DNA of 50,406 nt from Pseudanabaena sp. UWO311 (GCF_006937785.1 NZ_SJEE01000039.1:1-50406), one strand, 5' to 3'. Counted from the stretch's first letter, positions 33,784 to 42,277 are shown. Notes: generated from the letters alone by a model not told the origin. Translations and numbers: made by a program.

Positions 33784-35578
33784 TTTCTCTCCATTTTGGA
33801 TCTCCCTAAAGGTGGCAACTACCGCCATCTTTTTTACATTTTTTTTAGGGGTTACCGCAGCTTATCGCCTTCTTGAATATCGCGGTAAATGGAAAACAGT
33901 ACTTGACAGCATTTTTCTTGCCCCACTGGTGTTACCGCCCACTGTCGTTGGTTTTCTGCTACTGCAATTATTTGGACAATATGGCTGGATGGGAAAGTTT
34001 TTACAACTCTTCCGTTTCAATATTATTTTCACTTGGTATGCAGGGGTAATCGCGGCAGTAGTAGTTACTTTCCCTCTAATGTATAAAACTGCTCAAGGTG
34101 CATTCGAGCAAGTGGATGAAAATTTATTGCGAGCCGCGAAAACCCTTGGCGCTTCTGAATTGCGAGTCTTTTGGCAAATAGCATTACCTCTTGCCTTTCC
34201 TGGAGTTTTAGCAGGAGCAATGCTTGCCTTTGCCAGAGGTTTAGGTGAATTTGGCGCAACCTTAATGCTGGCGGGTAATATTCCTAAGCAAACCACCACG
34301 ATTCCCCTTGCCATTTATGCTGCTGTAGAAGCGGGAGCAAACCAAGAAGCTTGGCTATGGACGGGGATCATTTTGTCGATGTCTTTTTCGGCGATCGCTA
34401 TTGCTCATCTCTGGTCAAATAAGAGAGAACTGAAAAAGGAAAAAGGAAAAAGGAAAAAGGAAAAAGTTCAGTCGAATTACGAATTACGAATTACGAATTA
34501 TCAAGAGGGTTTGGTAATCGATATTGAGAAGCAATTACCTGAGTTTGATTTGCAAATTGCTTTGCACTGTGTTGATCAATCCATCGGTATCTTGGGAGCT
34601 TCGGGTACAGGCAAAAGTATGCTGCTCAAGTGTATTGCGGGGATGGAACCTCCATCAAGTGGGCGAATTGCCATCAATGGTAAGGTTTTATTTGATAGTG
34701 AGCAGAAAATCAATTTACCTAGTCGCGATCGCCATATTGGTTTCCTATTTCAAAATTACGCACTCTTTCCGCATCTGACTGTCGCGCAAAATATTGCTTT
34801 TGGCTTGTCTAAAGGATTAACTGCCTTACAAATTAAGCAAAAAGTTGCTGCACAATTACATAGCATTGAGCTACAGGGATTTGGCGATCGCTATCCGCAT
34901 CAACTCTCAGGGGGGCAGCAGCAAAGGGTAGCCCTCGCCAGAGCGCTCGTCAGTCAGCCCGATATTCTCCTGCTCGACGAACCATTTTCGGCGTTGGATA
35001 CCCACCTTCGTAGTCAAATGGAACGGGAGCTAATTTCGGTGCTTAGCAACTATAAAGGGATGACACTATTTGTCACCCACAACATTGAGGAAGCCTATCG
35101 CATCTGCACAAATCTGTTGATTTTAGATCACGGTCATGTCATGAGATATGGCGAGAAGTCCGATGTCCTCGAAAATCCCTCTAATCTGGAAACAGCAAGG
35201 CTTACAGGTTGTAAAAACTTTTCACGGATTGAGGCGATCTCGCCAAATATCGTTAATGCTCTAGACTGGCAATGTAAACTGCAAGTCAACTACACAGGTT
35301 CAAACTTACTAACTCATATAGGAATTCGCGCTCACCATATCGCATTTTTAGACAAGTCAGTTAAAAACTCTTTATCAAATACGATTCCCTGCTGGTTAGT
35401 TCGTACTACGGAAACACCGCACCGAATGACTTTATACATCAAGTTAAATGCTCCACCTGAACATGATTGGGACTACCATCTACAAGCAGAAGTGTTTAAA
35501 GAGAAGTGGTTTGTTATTAAGCAATATTCTCAACCATGGCAAGTTTATCTCGATCCCGAACAACTATTTTTGGTCTGA
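33764..35578 (+). CDS. modBC: Molybdate ABC transporter, fused permease-ATPase
   Basis: The first half (about 1-220) is the ModB permease with several membrane segments and the ABC-interaction loop EQVDENLLRAAKTLGASELR. The second half is ModC: Walker A GASGTGKS (about 278-285), signature LSGGQQQRVALARAL, Walker B ILLLDEPFSALD, and a C-terminal Mop/TOBE-like region with IGIRAHHIAF. ModBC fusions are known in cyanobacteria. The linker (about 224-247) is encoded by the heptamer element and reads KKEKGKRKKEKVQSNYELRI then TNYQ, almost as in the decarboxylase. ATG 33764 is preferred over TTG 33755. Confidence 0.93.
   Translation: MDSVPFDFSPFWISLKVATTAIFFTFFLGVTAAYRLLEYRGKWKTVLDSIFLAPLVLPPTVVGFLLLQLFGQYGWMGKFLQLFRFNIIFTWYAGVIAAVVVTFPLMYKTAQGAFEQVDENLLRAAKTLGASELRVFWQIALPLAFPGVLAGAMLAFARGLGEFGATLMLAGNIPKQTTTIPLAIYAAVEAGANQEAWLWTGIILSMSFSAIAIAHLWSNKRELKKEKGKRKKEKVQSNYELRITNYQEGLVIDIEKQLPEFDLQIALHCVDQSIGILGASGTGKSMLLKCIAGMEPPSSGRIAINGKVLFDSEQKINLPSRDRHIGFLFQNYALFPHLTVAQNIAFGLSKGLTALQIKQKVAAQLHSIELQGFGDRYPHQLSGGQQQRVALARALVSQPDILLLDEPFSALDTHLRSQMERELISVLSNYKGMTLFVTHNIEEAYRICTNLLILDHGHVMRYGEKSDVLENPSNLETARLTGCKNFSRIEAISPNIVNALDWQCKLQVNYTGSNLLTHIGIRAHHIAFLDKSVKNSLSNTIPCWLVRTTETPHRMTLYIKLNAPPEHDWDYHLQAEVFKEKWFVIKQYSQPWQVYLDPEQLFLV
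34433..34505 (+). repeat. In-frame heptamer-repeat element in the modBC linker
   Basis: AAAAAGG-type heptamers (about five) are followed by a short spacer and AATTACG-type heptamers (about four). It matches the element at 10903-10971 in the same coding orientation. It encodes the junction between the permease and ATPase halves. Confidence 0.85.
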
Positions 35579-35616
35579 AAATTCATATATAGAAATGTAA
35601 GGTTTGCTTAGGACAT

Positions 35617-35671
35617 AAAACCCAAGTAAGTGAAGGCGGCACTTCGTGCCGCCTTCACTTACTTGGGTTTT
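35617..35671 (+). terminator. Long perfect hairpin after modBC
   Basis: AAAACCCAAGTAAGTGAAGG and complement around GCGGCAC-TTC-GTGCCGC; the pairing extends imperfectly outward (TAGGAC with GTCCTA; ATGTAA with TTACAT). It lies about 40 bases after the modBC stop. Confidence 0.75.
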
Positions 35672-35755
35672 GATTTGTCCTAGCTATCTCTTACATTGCT
35701 ACGTATAAAAAACTGACACCATTATGGGGCTGAGAACCTTTATACACAGGAATGA

Positions 35756-35893
35756 GTAATTCAAGCGGTTAGTAAAGGTAATTCTGATGGTACTGTTGCT
35801 TTTCTGAAATATTTACAGAGTCAGAATAAAAGCAAGCTGATTGCCTTAATCTGGGACGGCGCTATTTATCATCATAATTTAGCGATCGCTTAA
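35756..35893 (+). pseudogene. Fragment of an IS630-type transposase
   Basis: About 45 codons without a start read VIQAVSKGNSDGTVAFLKYL then QSQNKSKLIALIWDGAIYHH N and stop. The LIxIWDGAxYHxN motif is the second conserved block of the IS630 DDE domain. The 5' and 3' parts are gone, leaving a relic in the gap between modBC and the MGS-DAGK gene. The rest of this roughly 440-bp gap holds only the hairpin before it. Confidence 0.7.
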
Positions 35894-36021
35894 CTTCAAA
35901 ATATGAGCACGAGATCTTTGATCTTGAAATTTTGGTTTTAGGGTTAAAGAGCTAATTTGTTGCAACCTTGTTAAAATGTGCATGAGCCAATACTGAAAGC
36001 CATGAATTGGCGAACAATAAC

Positions 36022-37374
36022 ATGTCAATCTCGATTGCTTTCATCGCCCATGACTCTCAAAAATCTGACATAGTTACTTTGGCGCAAAAGCACCAAGCCA
36101 CATTATCTCGCTATCATTGCATTGCAACAGCCAATACGGGGAAACAGATTCAAGCCTCAACTGGTCTTCAGATCGAGCTAGTGCGATCGCAGCATGACGG
36201 TGGGGATATTGAAATTGCTGCTCGTGTGATTGCGGGAGAAGTTGCTGCGGTCATTTGGCTCTTCGATCCCGATCATATTCAATTGCTTGGTTCTAATCTT
36301 CTCCCTTTATTAAGGGTATGCAAAATCTATAACGTTCCCCTAGCAACTAACCTAGCAACGGCAGATGCTGTGCTGCAATCGCTAGGCAAACGCCTTGTTG
36401 CCCATCTGATTTTTAATCCTGTGGCAGGACAAGGAAATCCCGATTGGGATCTTGCCATGATTCGTCAAATTTTAGAGCCTCAGATTCAACTGAAGGTTAT
36501 TTTTACAAAGCCCGATGTTAATCCTGCTGACCAAGCTAAAGCTGCGATCGCGGCAATTCAGAAGCGTAAATCGACATCCCCAGACACTGATTTCATTATC
36601 GCGTCTGGTGGTGATGGCACAATTTCCGCAGTTGCAAATGCGTTGATTGGCACGGATATTCCCCTTGGTGTTATTCCCAGAGGCACTGCCAATGCCTTCT
36701 CTGTAGCATTGGGAATTCCGACGGGACTTAAGCCAGCTTGTGAGAACATTCTCACGGGTAATACTTGCATTGTCGATGCCGCTCGCTGTAATGATTCCCC
36801 GATGATTTTGCTTGCTGGCATTGGGTTTGAAGCTGAAACTGTCCAACGCGCAGATCGAGAGATGAAGAATCTTTTGGGAGCTTTTGCTTATCTGCTCGCA
36901 GGTGCACAGCAACTATTAGAACAGAAACTTTTTGCTGTCGAAGTTGAGATTGATGGCTCAGTTACTCAATTTCAATGTGGGGCGATGACTATTGCTAATG
37001 CAGCCCCTCCGACTTCAGTTCTAGCTCAAGGATTTGGGGAGGTAATTCCCAACGATGGTTTACTTGATGTGACGATCGCTATTTCCAAAAATGAGAGTCT
37101 CAACCTTTCCGATCGCCTATTAGCGATCGATGTAATCGGCAAGCTGTTTACTTCTGCATTAGTCAAAACTCCGATCGAGAACGAAGTCTTGGTCTGCTTC
37201 AGAACGAATAAAATCAAGGTTACGGCAACTCCGCCCCAAAAAGTAGTAGTGGATGGCGAGATTATCGGGACAACTCCAGTAGAAATAGTATGCATCCCAG
37301 ACGGATTGACACTTTTTGCTCCATTAGTTAATAGTTTGATTCCAGTAAGAAAAGCAGTTGAATTAAGTAGTTAG
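36022..37374 (+). CDS. MGS-like domain fused to a YegS/DAGK-type lipid kinase
   Basis: The N-terminal domain (about 1-125) resembles methylglyoxal synthase: IAFIAHDSQKSDIVTLAQKH, TANTGKQIQASTGLQIELV, SQHDGGDIEIAARVIAG and IYNVPLATNLATAD. The C-terminal domain is a diacylglycerol-kinase catalytic fold of the YegS/BmrU group, with LIFNPVAGQGN, the GGDGT signature in IIASGGDGTISAVANAL and PLGVIPRGTANAFSVALGIP. Thus it probably phosphorylates a lipid; whether the first domain is catalytic is open. ATG 36022 is used; a TTG at 36007 is possible. The combination is known in cyanobacteria. Confidence 0.88.
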   Translation: MSISIAFIAHDSQKSDIVTLAQKHQATLSRYHCIATANTGKQIQASTGLQIELVRSQHDGGDIEIAARVIAGEVAAVIWLFDPDHIQLLGSNLLPLLRVCKIYNVPLATNLATADAVLQSLGKRLVAHLIFNPVAGQGNPDWDLAMIRQILEPQIQLKVIFTKPDVNPADQAKAAIAAIQKRKSTSPDTDFIIASGGDGTISAVANALIGTDIPLGVIPRGTANAFSVALGIPTGLKPACENILTGNTCIVDAARCNDSPMILLAGIGFEAETVQRADREMKNLLGAFAYLLAGAQQLLEQKLFAVEVEIDGSVTQFQCGAMTIANAAPPTSVLAQGFGEVIPNDGLLDVTIAISKNESLNLSDRLLAIDVIGKLFTSALVKTPIENEVLVCFRTNKIKVTATPPQKVVVDGEIIGTTPVEIVCIPDGLTLFAPLVNSLIPVRKAVELSS

Positions 37375-37381
37375 GCAAATC

Positions 37382-37431
37382 AAAACCCAAAAGAGAATGG
37401 TGCGAAGCACCACCATTCTCTTTTGGGTTTT
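37382..37431 (+). terminator. Hairpin terminator after the MGS-DAGK gene
   Basis: AAAACCCAAAAGAGAATGG and complement flank GGTGC-GAA-GCACC with a three-base bulge (ACC). It starts seven bases after the stop and ends in a T-run. Confidence 0.8.
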
Positions 37432-37643
37432 AAAGTAGTGTTCGAGCACACCCCCCAAGAATGGGCGCAGGGCGAAGCTCCGCAATGGTTTGTATATTCT
37501 TATTTGTGGCGGGGCTGAAAGCAAATTGCGGTAAGTCAAACTTGCATTGTCATACAATTCTAAATATTTTGTAAGCAATTGCGAAAATTAACTTGCTAGG
37601 ACGTTAAGGAAATGCCAAAATATTCAAGTTAGTAATAGCTGAA

Positions 37644-39950
37644 ATGACTATGCTCGGTAAAACCCTGACTGGGCGCTATAAAATCGTCAAGCAACTTGGC
37701 GGCGGCGGCTTTAGCCACACCTTTATTGCCGAAGATGGATATCTGCCCGATCGCCCTACCTGTGTGATCAAGCAGCTTAAGCCTGCGTCATCGCAAGCAG
37801 AAATTTTAAAAATCTCCCGTGAACTATTCGATAACGAGGCAAAGGTACTGTATCGATTAGGACGACATGAATGTATTCCCAGTTTGTTGGCTCACTTTGA
37901 AGAAGACGAAGAATTTTTTCTGGCTCAGGAATTGATTGAAGGTAATGTATTAACTCAAGAAATTAAGCGTGGTGAATGTCTGGGAGAGCAATACACGATT
38001 GATTTTCTCACCGATATTTTGCACACCCTCGATTTTGTGCATCGCCAACAGGTCATTCACCGCGATATTAAGCCTAGTAATTTGATCCGTCGTGCTAGTG
38101 ACAAAAAAATTGTCTTGATTGATTTTGGAGCAGTCAAAGAAGTTAGCACTCAGCCAATTAGTCAGTTAGGACATACTTCAAGTTTAGTAATTGGCTCACC
38201 TGGGTATATGCCCAACGAGCAATATAGCGGCAAGACCATGTTTGCTAGTGATATCTATGCGATCGGGGTGATTTCCATTCAAGCACTAACAGGACTATTA
38301 CCAAACCAAATTCCCGAAGATCCAATTACCAGTGAGTTTTGCTGGCGCGATCGCGCTAAAGTCACGCCAACATTGGCAGATGTGATTGATAAAATGGTGC
38401 GCTTTGATTTTCGTCAACGCTATCAATCAGCAAATGAAGTATTGGAAGCACTGCAACCTCTACTAATGCAATCTCAAGCGCAGACTATTTTTAGCGAACT
38501 TAAAACACTAGACCTTGGTGAGTTGCCAGCGATCGCAAATTCTCCTCAAGAGACTACTAAGAGTCCTCAAGCAAAGCTGATCGATGAAGTGTCCGATGAC
38601 CTTGAGATGAGTGAAGACCCTGTTCGGGCAAAGAAATTAATATGTCTGGTATGTACTGGCATTTTAGAAAATGATCTTAACCGCTTAAACAACTTCAGTT
38701 TTGTAGAGCTTCTAGAAGATTTATATCAACAATATCCAACTATTGAAGCTTTGAAGGAGAACTTAGTAAAGGCTGTCAAAACTATCGCTGTTCAAAAACA
38801 GCGCCAATATTTGATTGTTGCCAAAATAGTTTTTAATGTAGCTTCCAAATTTTATCAACAATTACCATTATCAATCATTGCTGAGCCGACAAGTTCTTCT
38901 CAGTTCAATCCAAACCCTCAAAAATATAGTCAGTCACTTGCTTATTCAGTAAGTCATCTAGTAATTAATGCAGATTCGGCACAACTAATTGCTCCACTTA
39001 ACACCTCTCAAAATAGATTGGTAGAAGAGTCTCTAAACGAATCGTTGGTTGCAGAATTTCCATCGGAGACTCAGTCTGGTTTTACTGAAGCTGAATTATC
39101 ACTGCTCAACGACCCCTATCTAGATGACAACTCTGACATTTATGCATTGGTAGCGCATAACATTGATATAGATGCACAGCAAATGCGACTCAAAAAGCTT
39201 TTGTTGTATACCTATCAAGATGTTTGGGAAAGCGATTTGCGTCAATTAAATAGTATTGACTGGGCAAGTCTCTTAAGAGAACTAGTCTCATTTATGCCCA
39301 CTTTTCTACAATTACAGGCTTTGCTCCAAGAGGCAGTTCAAAGGGTTTCCAAACCTGCGGAATATATCGTAATCGGTAATCTGTTACTTACTAAATTGGA
39401 ACTGCTCTATCCCGATCTCAATGAGGCGAATAATCTTGAGGCGATCGCTCCTCCGATCGCGCCAATTATCAATCAATATAGCTTTCCCTTAAACAATCAA
39501 AGTCACAATAAAATTCCATTTGATCCACGCATAGCCTTAGACTTATTTGATTTGCGATTAGAACTAATGCGATTTACGAGTTCTATGCGTGCAAAAATTC
39601 TACTATTTTCGGTACTTTACTATCCCTTTGATCCCGATCGCGATAATTGGCATGACTTGGGATCTCATCGTCTAGATGGATTGCTAAGACAATTATTTTA
39701 TGCCTATCCTTCCTTTGAGAAAGCTGAAAGATCGATTTGGCAAATAGCGCGATCGCTAAGTGAACCCAGCGCCTACGATCAGTCGGCTAGTTATATTCTC
39801 CAAGTAGTCAAGACTCTATACGATCAGCTTGAAGCTAAATCAATGCTACATCCAGCGGAAGGTAAGCAAGCCCCATCGGAAGATACTGACTTTACACAAC
39901 CAAGTACGCTCTCTCGCAACAATGATGACGATACTTGTCAGTTTGCTTGA
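37644..39950 (+). CDS. Serine/threonine protein kinase with three C-terminal repeat domains
   Basis: The N-terminal kinase domain (about 8-275) has GGGGFSHTF, the lysine in VIKQLKP (K43), HRDIKPSN (139-146) and DFGAVKE (160-166), so it should be active. It is followed by three copies of an approximately 80-90-residue helical unit, about 326-407, 512-592 and 645-730, each with an LL..L....(Y/F)P pattern around the middle and a C-terminal helix ending (L/F)Y. I do not recognise this unit. There is no membrane segment, so the protein is cytoplasmic. Such kinases are frequent in cyanobacteria, usually with other C-terminal domains. Confidence 0.9.
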   Translation: MTMLGKTLTGRYKIVKQLGGGGFSHTFIAEDGYLPDRPTCVIKQLKPASSQAEILKISRELFDNEAKVLYRLGRHECIPSLLAHFEEDEEFFLAQELIEGNVLTQEIKRGECLGEQYTIDFLTDILHTLDFVHRQQVIHRDIKPSNLIRRASDKKIVLIDFGAVKEVSTQPISQLGHTSSLVIGSPGYMPNEQYSGKTMFASDIYAIGVISIQALTGLLPNQIPEDPITSEFCWRDRAKVTPTLADVIDKMVRFDFRQRYQSANEVLEALQPLLMQSQAQTIFSELKTLDLGELPAIANSPQETTKSPQAKLIDEVSDDLEMSEDPVRAKKLICLVCTGILENDLNRLNNFSFVELLEDLYQQYPTIEALKENLVKAVKTIAVQKQRQYLIVAKIVFNVASKFYQQLPLSIIAEPTSSSQFNPNPQKYSQSLAYSVSHLVINADSAQLIAPLNTSQNRLVEESLNESLVAEFPSETQSGFTEAELSLLNDPYLDDNSDIYALVAHNIDIDAQQMRLKKLLLYTYQDVWESDLRQLNSIDWASLLRELVSFMPTFLQLQALLQEAVQRVSKPAEYIVIGNLLLTKLELLYPDLNEANNLEAIAPPIAPIINQYSFPLNNQSHNKIPFDPRIALDLFDLRLELMRFTSSMRAKILLFSVLYYPFDPDRDNWHDLGSHRLDGLLRQLFYAYPSFEKAERSIWQIARSLSEPSAYDQSASYILQVVKTLYDQLEAKSMLHPAEGKQAPSEDTDFTQPSTLSRNNDDDTCQFA

Positions 39951-40011
39951 CATTGGGATAATGTGCGAACGCCTTTTATCCTCAGAATTTGCTGGATAAC
40001 TAATTGCGATC

Positions 40012-40072
40012 GCTACATTTACCACCTTATATTCATCGGCTATTCGATAGGATATAAGATGGTAAATGTAGC
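40012..40072. repeat. Palindrome downstream of the kinase gene
   Basis: GCTACATTTACCA-C-CTTATAT pairs with ATATAAG-A-TGGTAAATGTAGC around a 19-base centre. It is 60 bases after the kinase stop and may be its terminator, but lacks a T-run; the MITE at 40083 starts right after it. Confidence 0.7.
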
Positions 40073-40082
40073 CTACTAAAAA

Positions 40083-40287
40083 ACGTGAGTTCGGGATAAG
40101 GATTTAACTCAATATCACGCTCTATAGTAGTCCCTGCAAGGAGAAAAGACATCTATAAAACCAGTGCTTTTTACTTGGCAACAAAGAGTTTAAAGTGAAA
40201 GCCACGATTTTTGACTGCTTCAGCATCGCTCTAGAGAATATCACTTGATAGATATAGGATTCAGCCTTTCTTATCCCGAACTGACGT
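40083..40287. mobile_element. 205-bp MITE with terminal inverted repeats and target duplication
   Basis: Terminal repeats ACGTGAGTTCGGGATAAG and ACGTCAGTTCGGGATAAG (one mismatch over 18 bp) bound a 205-bp noncoding body. The flanks are both TAAAAA (40077-40082 and 40288-40293), a probable 6-bp target duplication, although A-rich sequence weakens that. It ends 13 bases before the start of an antitoxin-like reading frame. The parent element is not in the window. Confidence 0.7.
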
Positions 40288-40300
40288 TAAAAACATTGTT

Positions 40301-40561
40301 ATGAATGAACTGCTATCAGTTACTTTCGATGGGTCGGTGCTTACACCAGATAAGCCGCTTAAACTTGAGCGAAATAAGCGCTATTTAATTACGATTGTTC
40401 CAGAAGAAGTTGCTCCTGTTCAAAATGCTTAGAATTTATTAGAGAATTTGACGGGAACGGTTGAGGCTCCTGAAGATTGGTCGGCGGAACATGATCATTA
40501 TTTGTACGGGACTTCTAAACGTCAGACTGAGAATGCGTTATGCGAGAGCGATTATTGCTAG
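40301..40561 (+). pseudogene. Antitoxin gene with an in-frame TAG
   Basis: The frame starts MNELLSVTFDGSVLTPDKPL then KLERNKRYLITIVPEE, resembling DUF104-type antitoxins. A TAG at 40430-40432 interrupts it after 43 codons; the same frame then continues NLLENLTGTVEAPEDWSAEH DHYLYGTSK to a second stop. The reading frame otherwise is intact, so a single substitution would restore it. It overlaps the start of a truncated PIN toxin frame, the normal arrangement of antitoxin-VapC pairs. Confidence 0.7.
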
Positions 40562-40596
40562 ACACGTCATTTATTAAGGCGTTGCTCAATTCTTAG
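40540..40596 (+). pseudogene. Truncated PIN-domain toxin
   Basis: Eighteen codons read MRERLLLDTSFIKALLNS and stop at TAG. LLLDTSFI is the start of VapC-type PIN domains, with the first catalytic Asp. The rest of the toxin is missing and the sequence continues directly into another antitoxin relic, which suggests a deletion joining two modules. Overlap with the antitoxin frame by 22 bases fits the original operon. Confidence 0.65.
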
Positions 40597-40606
40597 GATC
40601 GGCATC

Positions 40607-40834
40607 ATCAAAGAGCAGCGGACAATCACCCTACAAATTGATGATAGCGCTAGCTACAAATTTCTATGGTTACTCGATCGCTTCTCTAGAGACGAAATTA
40701 AAATTTTAGACCAATCCGATTACATCAGTGATGATGAATATCTTAGAGGAATTGAAGGAATGGTTCAAAGTATCAATTCAGCTCGTACTGAAACCATTGA
40801 ACAATGCATAACTCTAGATAAACTGGATTGGTAA
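40607..40834 (+). pseudogene. Antitoxin relic without a start codon (partner of YoeB-like toxin)
   Basis: Seventy-five codons read IKEQRTITLQIDDSASYKFL and onward to ITLDKLDW, with no in-frame ATG, GTG or TTG upstream before a stop. The 5' end seems lost at the fusion with the PIN fragment. The 3' end overlaps the next frame, as in YefM-YoeB or similar pairs. Confidence 0.55.
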
Positions 40835-41094
40835 TATACGAAATAGTTTCCTTGATGCAAGCTCAAAAGGATGTCAAAAAGCTTGCTTCCATTGGATTGA
40901 AGCCCAAAGTTCTGCAACTCATCAAAATAATTGAAGAAGACCCATTACAATATCCGCCAGATTATGAATTTTGAAAAGGAGGCATGAAAGGGCTAATCAG
41001 TCGCCGAATCAACAAACAGTATCGGATAGTTTTCGAAATCTTTGAATCAGAAAAATTGATCAAAATCTATCGGATGTGGAGTCATTATGAATAG
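40828..41094 (+). pseudogene. YoeB/Txe-like toxin with an in-frame TGA
   Basis: From a TTG overlapping the antitoxin stop, the frame reads VIYEIVSLMQAQKDVKKLAS, an interrupted TGA at 40972-40974, then KGGMKGLISRRINKQYRIVF and ends KIYRMWSHYE. The closing (S/T)RRIN.Q.R.V.....WSHYE signature is typical of Txe/YoeB ribonucleases. The stop replaces the residue normally before KG. Both halves keep frame, so the lesion looks like one point mutation. Confidence 0.8.
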
Positions 41095-41100
41095 CTGAAC

Positions 41101-41440
41101 GCTGTTTGATTTGAGATGAGTTGCGATCGTTGGTTTGTGGAATGAGGGGGCGATCGCTTTGAATATTTAGCGTGTCTGAGGAAATAGGCGATCGCTGTTT
41201 GATTTGAGATGAGATCCGATCATTGGCTTGTGGAATTAAGAGGGCGATCGCCTTAAACATTTAGCGTATCTGACAAAAATAGGCGATCGTTGTTTGGTTT
41301 GAGGTGAGTTGCGATCGTTGGTTTGTGGAATGAGGGGGTGATCGCTTTAAACATTTAGTGTGTCAGAGGAAATAGGTGAGCGTTAGTTTGTGGTTTGTGG
41401 AATTAGTGGGCGATCGCGCTAAAATGATTAAATCGGTATC
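41101..41440 (+). repeat. 93-95 bp HIP1-containing repeat, four tandem units
   Basis: Units start with GCTGTTTGATTTGAG-like sequence at 41101, 41194 and 41289, and a diverged fourth at about 41382. Each unit continues with GAGTTGCGATCGTTGGTTTGTGGAATGAG, a second HIP1-like site, and CATTTAGCGTATCTGA. The spacing is 93, 95 and 93 bases. No gene lies in this stretch; the unit sequences differ by a few bases and by intactness of HIP1. Confidence 0.85.
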
Positions 41441-41459
41441 TTGTAAGGTAGCCAACTAT

Positions 41460-41684
41460 ATGCCATTAAAAGAACTCTTAAACGAAGCTAAAAATTTAGA
41501 CATTCAGGAGCAAATTCAACTAGCCACACAACTATTGCAATGGGTAGAAATAAAGATTAATCAAAAGCCTCAAAACTCTTCAGCTAAACAGCTACGCCAA
41601 GCAGGACTTGGCTTAGGATCTTGTATATTTACTGCTGATTTTGACGATCCATTACCCGATGAATTTTGGCTTGGGGAATCATGA
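41460..41684 (+). CDS. Antitoxin of a PIN toxin pair (DUF2281-like)
   Basis: Begins MPLKELLNEAKNLDIQEQIQ and ends ADFDDPLPDEFWLGES; the short amphipathic N-terminal helix and acidic, DPLP(D/E)F-type tail are usual for antitoxins paired with Sll0205-type PIN toxins. The stop overlaps the toxin start (ATGA). Longer upstream starts at 41376 or 41424 run into the repeat and are less likely. It appears intact although its toxin partner is not. Confidence 0.7.
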   Translation: MPLKELLNEAKNLDIQEQIQLATQLLQWVEIKINQKPQNSSAKQLRQAGLGLGSCIFTADFDDPLPDEFWLGES

Positions 41685-42062
41685 AACTATTGTTGGATAA
41701 CCACGCCTTCATGTGGTGGCATAGCGAACCAGAGTACATTACCAAAAGCACCCTGACCTTACTTCAAGATCCCGATAATGAAGTAATTCTTAGCGTGGTC
41801 AGTCTATGGGAAATGCAAATCAAAATTCAGTTAGGCAAACTTACTCTCAGAGATAGAACTTATGCTAAAGATTCAGCAGGAGCGAAATAATATCAGTTTA
41901 ATATCTGTAGCACTTCCTCATATTCTGGAATTAAAAACTATACCACTGCAACATAAAGATACCTTTGATAGAATGCTCATAGCTCAATCTAAAGTTGAAA
42001 ATGCAACGTTAGTTAGCCGAGATTCAGTTTTTAAAAGTTACGAATGTTCAGTCATTTGGTGA
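41681..42062 (+). pseudogene. VapC-type PIN toxin with a frameshift
   Basis: The first frame gives MKLLLDNHAFMWWHSEPEYI and onward to SLWEMQIKIQLGKLTLR; near 41849-41852 one extra base shifts the frame, after which IELMLKIQQERNNISLISVA and HKDTFDRMLIAQSKVENATL then VSRDSVFKSYECSVIW complete a normal PIN domain. Catalytic acids (LLDNH, WE, DTFDRML, SRD) all exist across the two frames. Removing one base from AGAGATA would restore the gene; a sequence error is also possible. Confidence 0.8.
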
Positions 42063-42084
42063 TTATCGCGTTGTGAAATTAGCG

Positions 42085-42212
42085 ATCGCTGTTTTATTTG
42101 AGGGGAGTTGCGATCGCTGGTTTGTGGAATGAGGGGGCGATCGCTCTGAACATTTAGCGTATATATCTGACAAAATAGGCGATCGTTGTTTGATTTGAGG
42201 TGAGTTGCGATC
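42085..42212 (+). repeat. HIP1-containing repeat, one full unit plus partial
   Basis: A unit like those at 41101-41440 starts at about 42088, with GTTTTATTTGAG, GATCGCTGGTTTGTGGAATGAGG, HIP1 and CATTTAGCGTATATATCTGA; the next unit starts at 42185 and is cut after about 28 bases. Confidence 0.8.
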
Positions 42213-42277
42213 TCATATTAAAAAACATCAGTATATAAACGCTATAATCGAAAAATAATCCTCACCTGTAAACTGTA

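Noticed and set aside
40972-40974. TGA in the YoeB-like toxin as selenocysteine
   Set aside because: The family has no selenocysteine, no SECIS-like hairpin follows, and neighbouring TA genes are also broken.
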